Shown in pieces: positions 31,759 through 42,800 of a DNA stretch of 64,000 nucleotides; the stretch's first letter is position 1; each line of letters opens with the position of its first letter. The position numbers and the translations under genes are program-made. Under the pieces are notes generated by a model, which worked only from the letters and a program-made list of their open reading frames with translations, was not told the DNA's origin and ran no database searches. Origin of the DNA: Gremmenia infestans. Lineage: Eukaryota; Ascomycota; Leotiomycetes; Helotiales; Hamatocanthoscyphaceae. Location of the stretch: positions 62,001 through 126,000 of the forward strand of contig JAFEVB010000002.1 in NCBI GenBank assembly GCA_032629725.1, in the 5' to 3' direction.

Positions 31759-34216
31759 TGAAGTGCAGACGCGACATCTTTTTTACAGTTCCGAGAAAGC
31801 ATTAATGGTGTTTGGTTAATTCGGATATAGTTGCTATATTGCAACATTGTATGAGTGGATGATACCCATGTTCTATATTTATACCAGACTTCATTTACTC
31901 CTTTTCTTTAGTTTAGAGGGGAAGTTACGGTGAACGGTGGCCTGCGATGATATACCGTAGCAGCTTGATGCTAGCTAGTGTAAAATTGAATCGATAGATT
32001 TTCATCTACCACTTTTCTGGAGACAATTGTTCTATCGCCGTGCGCTATTATGCTTTAAGCATCCTAAATTAGTCAGTATATTTGCACGGTAAGTATAAGA
32101 CCGAAATAGACTTCCAGCTGCGAAATCAGGTTTTGTATGCCTGCTAACTAATCTAATATTCCAACAAACCACCTTAAGAATCTCACGCTATCTACCTTAA
32201 GACATCCATTTATATGACTCTATCAGCAACCTCAAAAAGACCACTTTGCAACGGCGATAGAGACGCATAAAACTTCTTAGCGTAAAACGATCTCTAGCAG
32301 CCCTCCCAATCTTGCTGCCGCTTATTACCCACGCCAAGAAAGTTGCAATCATTCGAGGCTGCACCCCAGTGCTATAGATATTATATATTCAGTAGGCTTA
32401 CTTGGGTAGTACGATCTTAGCCTTGCTCATCTGGGCCGCTCATAGGTCTACAGTCATGCATGGCATAATTATCTTCGCTGCCATGCAGATGCAAATGCTC
32501 GTTGCGGCGAAGCAACGGAATAATAGCCCTATTTTCTCCTTCTCGACCCCAAATGCGGCTTGATAACTGGTCAGAAGAAGGGTCATTCCCGAAACAACTT
32601 CCAATTGAAAACTTAGGCCCGGCACCTGCAGAAGCCCTCAATCTACAGAGCCTCAAATTGCTGTCCAGCCATGCATAAGCAGGGGATTGAAATTTGCTCC
32701 CAGCCTCAATTCCGAAGTACAAAAGTTCATTGTGCTTCTTTACGGCTGGCCATTTATCTGCCTTGCTAATTTTACTTTTGATGTGCCATTTCCCCTTATT
32801 CTAGTCAAGTGGCTTTCCTGAAATCAAAGCCTGTGATTTGCTCCTTTTCTGTCAAGTGACTCGACAAAACCGTTACAGAACGAGCTTCCAAGAGTCGCGG
32901 TACAATAAGCTTCACCTCCCTAATACTCAAAAAATGTGGCACACAAGCACAGTAGATGATTTCGCGGTAGCGTATAGTATGAACCTCAAATTGAATCTCA
33001 AGGAAAGCCTTCTTTCATCTTGCTCTCTAGCTTTACCTTGCTTCCATGCGGATGCATAGCCATAGACTTACTTCGTTGTTTCATCAATCGGGTACTTGAC
33101 TGCAGTCACTAACACTAGTACCACAGACATTGCAACCCGCATGCAGCCCCTATCCTCCTACAGCCTGGTGCTGAAACTGGGGACGCAGAAGCCATCCAAT
33201 GATGAACCTCTCAACTTCTGCGTCGTACCGCACGCGGTAACTCTATATGGGAAAAGTGTATGCATCAATTCGGCTGCGGGGGGAGAAGAATTCCAGAACC
33301 TCAACAATAGAACTACCCTTGTTCAATATAGTAAGCATGATTCAGATCCTTCTACATCTGTCAAGTATCCTAGCCTCTTCAATGTCCTGCTCATAGCAGA
33401 ATACTGATCTAGCAATTTCAGGACCTATGATTTACTCTAGCCTAGTTAGTCTAGGCATGGCAACTGTGCGAGAAGCACGGACTAGAAGATACTTGGTGTG
33501 TTATAGCGATGCTATACGTATATACAAATATTAGATTGCTGGCATCAGACGAGTATATTAGCAAGGGTAATAATGCGGCTGAACCACATCAAAAATTCTT
33601 GCCAAGAACTTCTTGGTGAGAATAATCATCTGCATGAAGATATTAATATCCTTCATCAAGGAATGTGAGGTTCTTTGAGTCTTGTTCGCCCCAGTCTAGG
33701 CGATTTTGGATATCTCTTGCGTGCAGCCCGCAGTGAGTGCATCATTCCATTACCCCTGGGCTACAATCTAGGCCTCTGCCTTTTCTGCATAGGAGCACGC
33801 AGTACTTTGACGTTCGGACCCCTAAGCCTCTCAAAACCCCTGCCTGTAATTTGTAGTTTGTGGGACTGTAGCTCTATGGAGAAAACACCCCCCGGATGTG
33901 GCTTTCCGCTAATAGTCTTAAGTATCCAGGATGCTAAGAAGTAGGTATAGCACTATAGACCGAGGCTCCTGAGGCTTTCTTTTGAAACGTAAAGGTCAGT
34001 CCAGGAGGGGGATGCAAAAATATCTATTTGGGGATCCAACACGTTCGGAGAAGGCTCTTCTGCGTTTTGGTTTATAAACTTTCGTGTCTCTCGAGATGTT
34101 CTGACTTCAGAAACATTGGTCCTGGCATTCCCATTCATGTCCTTCATTACCTCCTACTTCGTCACTTATTACATTCTACGAGCTCTTAGGCCTCGCCTCG
34201 TTTAGACTCCCTAAAC
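31759..34216. other. Gene-poor region of about 2.5 kb
   Basis: No convincing gene. Frames at 32417-32722 (minus), 32838-33059, 33096-33407 and 33675-33944 lack recognisable domains and have no supporting splice structure that I could find. The sequence alternates AT-rich and moderate-GC stretches, which could be an old transposon or pseudogene, but nothing specific is recognised. Confidence 0.4.
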
Positions 34217-35450
34217 ATGTTGTCTTACAAGTTTATACTCGCCCTGTTGGGATACTGCGTCATTTCCACCAGCGCAAGCGATGCCAACGAGACATCGCAA
34301 GCAATTGATATCACGTTTGCAGGCAAGGTTGTTGAGTAAGTAATATTCCACAGATCATCCGCAATCATAAACTCACCCTCCCTTAGTGATAGTGAAGCAA
34401 CCGTCTCGCTTAATGCCTCTGTCAAGGGGGCACTCAGCTTTGCCGCAGGTGTCGACAAGAATCCCGATTCAAATTTCACCGTCCTCAACCCGCCCCCGGA
34501 AGACTTTCACTGGACAGATGACTCCTGGGTTGCGGTTGCGTTCGATAGCCTCGACTTTCATGCCGAGATTGATATCGATCTTCATCCGACATCCCCAACG
34601 CACGAGCTTAGCAAAGCATTAGCAACCTTGAATTTCCCTTTCACCGTAAGTCTTCCTCTCCTATCCACATGGCCTTAGCTTACCTATTCGTACAGCTCGG
34701 GCCCATGAAAACCAATCTTGAATTTGCAGTCGACTTTCATGGGTGGATAAACACGACAAAACAGGATAAACTTACTTACACTTTCGATGTTATTGTAAGA
34801 TATTACCTACCCCTCTCTATCTCTCAATCTAACATCACAGGTCCCACCCGGTTCCGTCATCTTCTTCCCCGTGCCCAAAGTGGGAGCTGTAAAGACTATC
34901 GGCTTGTATGTATCCACTCTCCCACAAAGTCAAAGATCCCGAAGCTAACAAATCTACCCACAGCAACGAGTCCAAAGTAATCCCAGGCCCGTTTAACTCC
35001 ACCACCGGCGCCCTAGACATCGACTTCGAATACTCCTTCCGCCCTAACATAACCCTCACAGCCGGCGCCGATCTCATTCTTGCCCATCCCTCCATCTCAG
35101 CTTCCGTCTTCGCCGATGTCCCGAAGCTCAACTTGGCAGTCTCGCAAGTCTCAAACGTGACAGATAAATGCGAACCCGCACCTGCCAACCTACCTGCTTC
35201 GCAGGTGTATAATAACTTGACTAGTTTTATTCCTACTCTGAGCTTCGATGTTGAGGGCGAGTTTAATGGCGGGCAGCCGGCGGTGTTGTTAAATGAGAGT
35301 GGGCCGGTGTTGCCGACGGCTTGTTTGGAGTTCTTTCCGAAGCAGAGCGTTCTTGCTGCGCCATCGAAGACTGCTACTAGCAATTTGGGAAGGCTGTATG
35401 TCAGTGTGACTGAGTTATTGGGTATTGCTGTGTTGATGTTGTTTGCTTGA
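34217..35450 (+). CDS. Secreted, probably GPI-anchored glycoprotein
   Basis: A 342-residue protein of unknown function. Exons: 34217-34335, 34387-34645, 34696-34794, 34841-34905, 34964-35450; 1029 nt, in frame at all junctions. The N-terminus is a signal peptide (MLSYKFILALLGYCVISTSA, cleavage expected after about residue 20). The body is beta-rich looking, with at least nine N-glycosylation sequons (such as NET, NAS, NFT, NTT, NIT, NLT) and few Cys. The C-terminus is hydrophobic (LYVSVTELLGIAVLMLFA) after a small-residue stretch (SKTATSN), as in a GPI-attachment signal. It is therefore likely at the cell wall or plasma membrane. Repeated phrases such as DFHAEIDIDL, EFAVDFHGW and DIDFEYSF look like related beta-strands, perhaps an internal repeat. 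No enzymatic motif is seen. Confidence 0.85.
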
Positions 35451-36524
35451 TCGTAAGCTTGTCTGATCGTGTGTTGAGGATGTGAGAGTTACGGCTTCAA
35501 GTTTCGAGAACTGTGGTATATTTCTTACACCGGGTGTGTTTTCTTTTTCGCTCTTCTTAAAGCGGACTACTGAAGCTCTAGGTCTAAGTGCTAGCGTTTT
35601 GAAATTCGGCCACCAGGGAATACAGGTGCTTAGCTAGCTAGATGTTGTGATGAGATTAGAAAGTGTTGAGAATTGTTTACAACTCGTATTCTCGAGCCAT
35701 CTAAGTGTACCCGGCTCTAATACACGAGTTTGATATTGATACTGAAATAACTATTGAGCTATTTCGTTTGAATTTTATAATATAGTCTCCCCCATAAATA
35801 ATTTTATGATTCAGGGTGTTTTAGTTTTGAGGGGTCCTCTGCCAAAAGGCCGTTTTGACACTAGTAAGTTCGCTAAAGCCATAGGGGGCTGAAAGGCAAC
35901 TTACCCTTAAATTCAACGGCCTCCTTCCCACCTTGACTTGACTTGACTTGATGAGACAAAACCATCAACCCAAATATATGTCTTCTGCTAGAACTCTTTG
36001 CGATTTCTGACTCTTGCACCTTAGGTGTAGCGATAGTTACTTGCAATGAGAAGCTTATTGCGGCGATTTTAGCTCCATCTCTCCAACGGAACCTCATCAC
36101 CTGGTGCATTGGCTGTCGCGTTTGATTTGCTCGCTGTCTGAATATCCTGAGTCCAGGCGTTTGTTTTCTGGGTTTGTACAGGGATTAATTGATTCAACTC
36201 CAACATTACGGTATACACCTTAGCTTATATTTGACTACCTTACCCGTCGCCCGACAAGTCCTTTACGTCATGACCCATAATTTGGAGCACGATTCCAATA
36301 TGTTGACTATACACATCGATCATGGTATGGACTTGGAGAGATTCTACGTAAGGGTCCTAAATATTAGTTAGTATGATTTCCAGAAAGTGATACCGTCCCA
36401 AAAGAATTCGCTTGCTCATTCCCTCACCCCTCCCCATTCCAACGTTTCTTCTATATATTTCATTCGTGAAATGCCGTGCCACCAAGTCCCGCATTCTTAA
36501 TCTATACTTGTAAATGGACTCGTT
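35451..36524. other. Intergenic, no gene seen
   Basis: 3' region of the GPI-type gene and 5' region of the LOV protein gene. The frame at 35873-36109 (minus) has no domain. AT-rich, no repeats noticed. Confidence 0.45.
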
Positions 36525-39164
36525 ATGGATTGGGGATCAATCAAAAGAAATCTTCGCATTCAATCTGGAAGGTCCAGAAAGGTCAACGAACAATTAGCTG
36601 CAGAGCGGACGAAAAGACGCCAAGCTCAAACCTCTGCAACAAAAGTCCCACGCAGTGAAGAGATACAAGTATCAAATATCGATTCAACAGCTAGCATCGT
36701 TGAGCCTTCGGAACAGCAACGTGTTAAAAACACCACTCGAAATTCCAAAATGGCAGGAGCTAGGAAGAACAAATCCGCGCCAATATCAAAGCAGAAGACG
36801 ATGAAAGGAAACCTCAATGGAACACCTTCGATACTCACCCAGGAGCAACAAATAGACGACAATGATGACTTCGACCTCCGACCACCACCTCGATCGAGTA
36901 AACCTACTTCTGTTGACGATCTCTCAAAGTCTCTATTCTCTGCTGGCCATCTAGACACCATTCTCCACAACCCCGAGTTGTTTTCTAGATTCACGGCCTT
37001 TCTTAATCGATATCGCCCAAACATTGCACCTTTACTTACCAAGTACTTGGAGACGCAGAAGGCAATCAAAGCTGTCGATTACGCGAACGCTGTCGCCGAA
37101 AGTATTGCCGATCTGGACATGCTTCAGTCTGAAGAGAAGACAACGCCCGCGGCAGAAGTAAATACATTGTTCAAAGACATGAGTAAGAGTGCTTTTGAGA
37201 AGCTGCTCTCGGAGGCACTTCCTGCATACATTACCTTGAATCTCGTGAAAGTCACAACAGAAATCATGATTAATGAGATTACGGGTAGGAAAACTCCGGT
37301 CATGGAAGGCTTGGTAAGTTGTCTATATCAACTTAGTTGTCGAAGGCTAATAAGGACGAAGACTTCGGGATTGAGTGAAGTGTTCTGCCTAGTAGATCCA
37401 AATCAGCGCGACAGTCCTATCATCTATGCCAGCGAAGAGTTTTATAAATTTACCGGCTATTCTAGCAATTTCGTCATTGGCACCAATTGCCGCTTCCTCC
37501 AAGGGCCAAAAACGGAGCAACATTCTGTACGACGACTGCGGCAGGCCACTGAAGAGGGCCAAGAGTTATCCGAGGCTCTGCTAAATTATCGAAGAGACGG
37601 CCGTCCATTTATAAACCTCTTGATGATTGCACCGCTGCATGATAACAAGGGCAGAGTAAAATACTACATCGGCGCTCAAGTTGATGCTAGTGGATTGGTT
37701 GAAGGCGGGAAGGGTTTAGAAAGTTTCGAGCAGTATCTTTCGGAACAAGAATATCGTGGTCGTCGTACAACCACAGCTTCCAGCGCACCGACGGATAATA
37801 AAAGTCACACTGCGAAACACAATGCACTTTCAAAGCTCGGCGAACTCTCCGATCTCTTTGATCTGGAAGAAAGTGGGGTCGTTGCTCAGCGAAGCCGTTC
37901 GAGATCGACCAGCAGCCGGACTGAAGCCACAGACAGTACCGCAGTTCCAAGCAAGCAGCGCCGAGTCTTTAATGAGCCGTCCGATGACGAGTCAGAGGAT
38001 GCTAATATGACTAAGACAGAAAAGGCTGCTTGGTCGTTGTCCCAGGACGGGCTTTCCGGCAAACTACCCGGCGTGTACGAGAGCTACTTTCTCATGCGAC
38101 CAAGCCCGTTGCTGAAAATAATATTTGTCTCGCCAGCGTTGAAAGAAATGGGCAATCTGGTACAGAGCCCACTGTTGTCGCACGTGGCAGCCTCACCAGC
38201 AACTTTAAATGGCTTGAAAGAATCGTTTGCATCTGGGAATCCAGTCACAGCCAAAGTGCTGTTTCAAGCTGAAGCCTCAGGGCCAGATGATGGGCTCGAA
38301 CTCAGCCAGGAGCAGAGTGAAAAAAAACTGGAAGACTCAGCATCAAGGGAAAAAGGCCGGAGGATATGGATTTCAGCCACACCTCTGATGGATTCTGACG
38401 ACAACGTTGGTGTTTGGATGGTAGTTGTCGTTGATTCGAAATCGCTCGGCTCTGCAGCGACTTCGCGGAATAGAAGGCAACCACAAGACGCGGCCTCTAA
38501 TGTCAGTGAAACTCCTCAATCAGGTTCATCTACTTTGAAAGATGCCGGCAGCGAACCTGACATTTCCAGGGCAACATTGAACACACCACATAGGTCTAAG
38601 AGTAAACAGCCTACCTACATCGAAATGCCAGAGCATCAATGGGACGCTCCTCAACGTGATAACGATGTCATGAAGAGAAATGATAGATTGGATAACGAAT
38701 CTACTGAAGACGGTCCAGGAAGTACCTCGATGAAATCCGATGCAATTCCAGTCGGAGGATCTGCCGCTACACCGGAACCCATACTACATCCACGTACTAA
38801 CTCCACGAAACCCAGAGAAGGCGAGACTCAGTCCATTGAAGAATCAAGCGACGAACCCCCAGTCATCAAAGAAATCGATGCTGGTATATTGTACTCAGAA
38901 GCCTCGAATACACCTACCTCGCCTGCCAGTGATCATAGTAACGATGATCGTAAACACTTCAAGCGCCAGTCACTACCACAATCGCACGCAGATTTTGCGC
39001 CAGGGAAATCAACCATTCCTATGGATTATTTGCGTCATCCAGGGAGGACGATCACACCTTCAAATCTAGGGGCAAATGGGATGGCGGCGGGAGACAGCAG
39101 GGACGGTGATGATGATGACAGCAGGCGCGGGGAAGAAATTAAAACACCATTCAGTATTGACTGA
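36525..39164 (+). CDS. LOV-domain (flavin photosensor) protein
   Basis: Probable blue-light sensor. Exons: 36525-37313 and 37362-39164; the 48-nt intron (GTAAGT...AAG) is frame-neutral, and splicing gives MEGLTSGLSEVFCLVDP. Length is 863 residues. The N-terminal 100 residues are basic and disordered. A conserved helical segment lies at about 135-260 (LFSAGHLDTILHNPELFSRF), perhaps a divergent RGS-like fold. The LOV/PAS core is at about 271-375: EEFYKFTGYSS, then GTNCRFLQG with the photoactive Cys near residue 306, NYRRDGRPFINLLMIAPL and YYIGAQVD with the conserved Gln. This meets the GxNCRFLQ rule for FMN-adduct photochemistry. A second, degenerate PAS-like region lies at about 500-620 (YFLMRPSPLLKIIFVSP ... 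IWISATPLMD). The C-terminal 240 residues are disordered and Ser/Thr/acid rich. There is no zinc finger, so it is not WC-1, and it is too long for VVD. It is closer to the uncharacterised LOV proteins of Leotiomycetes. Confidence 0.88.
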   Translation: MDWGSIKRNLRIQSGRSRKVNEQLAAERTKRRQAQTSATKVPRSEEIQVSNIDSTASIVEPSEQQRVKNTTRNSKMAGARKNKSAPISKQKTMKGNLNGTPSILTQEQQIDDNDDFDLRPPPRSSKPTSVDDLSKSLFSAGHLDTILHNPELFSRFTAFLNRYRPNIAPLLTKYLETQKAIKAVDYANAVAESIADLDMLQSEEKTTPAAEVNTLFKDMSKSAFEKLLSEALPAYITLNLVKVTTEIMINEITGRKTPVMEGLVSCLYQLSCRRLIRTKTSGLSEVFCLVDPNQRDSPIIYASEEFYKFTGYSSNFVIGTNCRFLQGPKTEQHSVRRLRQATEEGQELSEALLNYRRDGRPFINLLMIAPLHDNKGRVKYYIGAQVDASGLVEGGKGLESFEQYLSEQEYRGRRTTTASSAPTDNKSHTAKHNALSKLGELSDLFDLEESGVVAQRSRSRSTSSRTEATDSTAVPSKQRRVFNEPSDDESEDANMTKTEKAAWSLSQDGLSGKLPGVYESYFLMRPSPLLKIIFVSPALKEMGNLVQSPLLSHVAASPATLNGLKESFASGNPVTAKVLFQAEASGPDDGLELSQEQSEKKLEDSASREKGRRIWISATPLMDSDDNVGVWMVVVVDSKSLGSAATSRNRRQPQDAASNVSETPQSGSSTLKDAGSEPDISRATLNTPHRSKSKQPTYIEMPEHQWDAPQRDNDVMKRNDRLDNESTEDGPGSTSMKSDAIPVGGSAATPEPILHPRTNSTKPREGETQSIEESSDEPPVIKEIDAGILYSEASNTPTSPASDHSNDDRKHFKRQSLPQSHADFAPGKSTIPMDYLRHPGRTITPSNLGANGMAAGDSRDGDDDDSRRGEEIKTPFSID

Positions 39165-39830
39165 ATACTTTTTGGTCCTGCTTAGTCTTAGCTTTTAGTA
39201 ACCAAATGTTTTATCGGATTCGAAAGACTTCATTAGCAAATAGAAGTATTGTCATAATTCTGGGGTCATTAAAAGTATGAGAGAAGGCTATTGTAGCTGT
39301 GGTCATATATGAGGCTTCAAAGTCATAATAATAGACCCACCAGACCCCTCTTCTGCCGAATGCAAAAAGCGGCGCTCAATACTACTAACGTTTAGTGTAC
39401 TATCCCACTATAAATTGGCGCCGCCTTTTCTGTTCACTACAAGCCCCTGTACCGGTCGTGGTTTTTAGCGCCCGTGCCCTATACTAATACAAAGTAATAA
39501 GCCGCCTAAGTACATTTTCTAAATGGGTGACAGTCTAGTGAGCGCTACCAAGCATTGCACATGAACGAGAGGCGCAAGTATCCAGTAGTTACTATACGCG
39601 AAATACGAGTACTCGAATCACAACCAGTGCCACCGATTACGCAACTATGCACGAAGTAAGCGCCTGAAGGAAGAAGGAAGCTTACTTATGATGAGTCTGC
39701 AGGAGCCGAGACTGACATCGCGAAACAAATCTAAAGCTTCCCGTTCGACCTTATATTTCATACTATGTTTTTCGCTTTCTAATTAGTTGATACCAGGAGT
39801 TAACTTTCGAACACGGTTGATGATTAGAAG
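39165..39830. other. Intergenic, no gene seen
   Basis: 666 bases between the LOV gene stop and the NLR start; no coding signal on either strand. Confidence 0.5.
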
Positions 39831-42800
39831 ATGCCGGCCCGTGTTGTGGAACGGTGAGAAAGGCGTGGCAAATGCCTAGAAGACTTGGCTAATCTTTTGT
39901 TCCAGGGATCTTAAAACGCGGCTCGGTGGCATAGTCGAGAGCTTCTTCACGAACCTCACACCGAGTGAAAAGGAGTTATTTGTTGCAACCACGGTTGTAG
40001 AGAATCTACTTTCCGATGTTCAAGATGCAGAACGACAGCACAAGTCGAAAAGTACCAGTCGAAAGGTTTCGGCGGCGCTGAAACCATTTGTTGCGGGTGT
40101 TGAGCAGTATGCGTCTTCTTTTGATGTAATCGCGAATTGCAGCACCATGATCCTATCGCCACTATGGGGTTCATTCCGGATCGTTTTGCTCGTAAGTTTG
40201 ATCTTTCTATGAGAAGTGTAAGGCTCACGTGGCGCAAAGCTTGCGAAAGAGTATTCCGAGTATTTCGACAAGATCTCGGATATGATGGAAATAATGGGAC
40301 TTCATCTCTCTCAACTTCGGCGCCTACCGCATCTGTTTCCCAATAATGAGCAGTTGAAATCTTTCATGGTGGAAGTTTATCAAATCATTTTTGAATTCTG
40401 TTCCAAGGCCAGAAGTGTGTTTGTTCAAGCAAACGAGAGGAAAGGGAAGAATCATCTGCGTGCCGTCACACCTGTCGGCATTTCGACCATGATCAAGCTC
40501 ATTTGGAAACCGTTCAAAATCCAGTTCGGAGAACTTCGGACCAAACTCAGTGAGTGTATGATCAAGATCGACCACGAGATCAACCTCGCGGAAAAGGAAG
40601 AAGCGCATGCGGAGCGAGTTCGAGCTGCTCAAGAACGCATGGTTCAAGGAAGCCGCTGGGAGCAGACTGAACGTATCCACACCAAGTGGCAGGGTGAGGT
40701 AGAGGCAAACGCGATGGAAAGGGTAATTAAATGGCTTGCACCTGCCGATGTTACCAGCAACCAGAATGCCTCAACAAAGCTTCGATACGGTAACACGGGC
40801 TCGTGGTTCCTGGACGGCAATGTGTTCCAAACATGGCTCGCAAACAACAAGTCACCACTGCTTTGGCTGCATGCAATTCCTGGCGCTGGAAAAACTGTTC
40901 TTACATCTAGTGTCATCAACTACATCAAGCATCAATTTCAATCAGATGAGGTTGGTCTTGCATATTTCTACTGCGATTACAAGGACCCTATGAAGCAGGA
41001 CCCGGCAGTCGTACTGCGAACACTACTCAGCCAACTTAGCAGCCAAAACATTGCGGTGTTTCAGAATGTTCAGAAATTTTTCAAGGAGCAGTACAAGGAC
41101 GATCGAACAGCTAACATGGTGCCACCTTCATTGGACCTGGTGCGTAGCAACTTTGGCCCATTTCTAGAAACATCATTTCAGAAGGTATACATTGTCATTG
41201 ATGCTATTGATGAATGTCAAGATCGGGAATGCATATTGAACGCCATTTCAGCAATCACTGACTCGCTCGAGCATGTCAAAATTTTCGTCAGCTCTCGGGA
41301 AGATCCGTTGATCAACGAGGAATTTAGAGGTTTCCCTGAGCTCAAGATGAGAGCCCAACATGTCTCGGCAGATATTGGAAGCTATATAAACGCAAGATTG
41401 AATGAACGGATTGCCTCAAAAAAACTCAAAGTCAGGGACGACGAGCTTCGGAAGAAAATATCAAACACCTTAGTCGACAAGGCAGATGGCATGTTCCAAT
41501 GGATAAATTGCCAAATCGATCACCTCTGCAAGTTCAAAACGCACAATACCATTCGGGAAGCTTTGAAGTCTTTACCCAAGACGTTAGAGGACACGTATCT
41601 TCGAATCCTCCAGTCTATTGACGAAGATTACGCCGAAACCGTCCGAAAGCTCTTGATGTGGCTTGTTCGTGGAGCGCGAGAAGTAACGCTCAAAGAATTG
41701 GCATCTGCCATTGCTATCGATCCCCGTGCGGAAAACGAAAACCTCGATACTGATGACCAAATGGATCCAGAGGATATTGTGGGACTCTGCAGCAGTCTTC
41801 TGGTCGTCTCTGATGAAAACAAAGTGTCTCTTGCACATTTCACCGTTAAAGAGTTTTTGACTTCCCCAAGACTAAAACAGACAATGGGAGGGTACTACAT
41901 TGGCGATGAAGACGTACATACAGAAATTGCAGAAGTATGTTTGACTTATCTGGGGTACCGAGACTTTGATCGCAGGCCCCTCGCATCTGTTGATGAGGTG
42001 GTCTCTTTTCTAGATCAATTCGGCTTTCTAGAATATGTATCCAAGTCGTGGGCCATCCACGCGCACAAGGCTACAAACTCTGAAAACTTGATTCACGGCC
42101 TAGTTGAACAATTGTTCCATTCTAGTGCCAAGAATCGATCTAATTACGATCTGTGGCTACAAGTATACCACTTGCAATATCGACGAAACACCCTTAATAT
42201 GACTCCCCCAATCCATGCCAGTCCATTATACTATGCATCTCTATTTGGTCTTCCAAAAGTAGTCGAATCTCTCCTTGACCAAGGTGCGGAGCCGACATTA
42301 GAAAATGACAAGAAAGATGATCCTCTTTTTGCCTGCGCAACGGAAGGACACGCTGACGTGATCGATGTTCTTATCAAGCGTTGTTTCGAGGGCGAAGCTA
42401 AGGAAAAGTTAGCTCGTTACTTGTATTTAGCAGCATCAAAGGGTCATGGCAAAGCCGTTGAGGTTTTGTTGAAGTGGGGAGCACCGATTGAAAGCAAGGG
42501 TGGTAAATACGGCACGCCCTTGCAAGTGTCTGCTCTCGAAGGCCACGTGGGTTGCGTTGGTGTTCTTCTCAAGAGTGGCGCTAATCTCAGAGCTGTTGAT
42601 ACGCGATTTGGTATGCCGTTGGCTGCTGCCGCTGAGAAGGGCCATCGTCAGGTCGCACAGCTGCTTTTAGATTCTGGTGCGCCTGTCAATGGTCGAGGGG
42701 GCTGGTATTCAACCCCGCTAGTTTCTGCAATAGTTGGAAAAGACGACTCGATAATCCATAAGATGCTGGACAATGGTGCAAATGTCAATATCCAAGGAGG

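Noticed and set aside
33096..33407. Plus-strand frame of 103 codons in the gene-poor region
   Set aside because: No domain, no signal peptide, no splice support.
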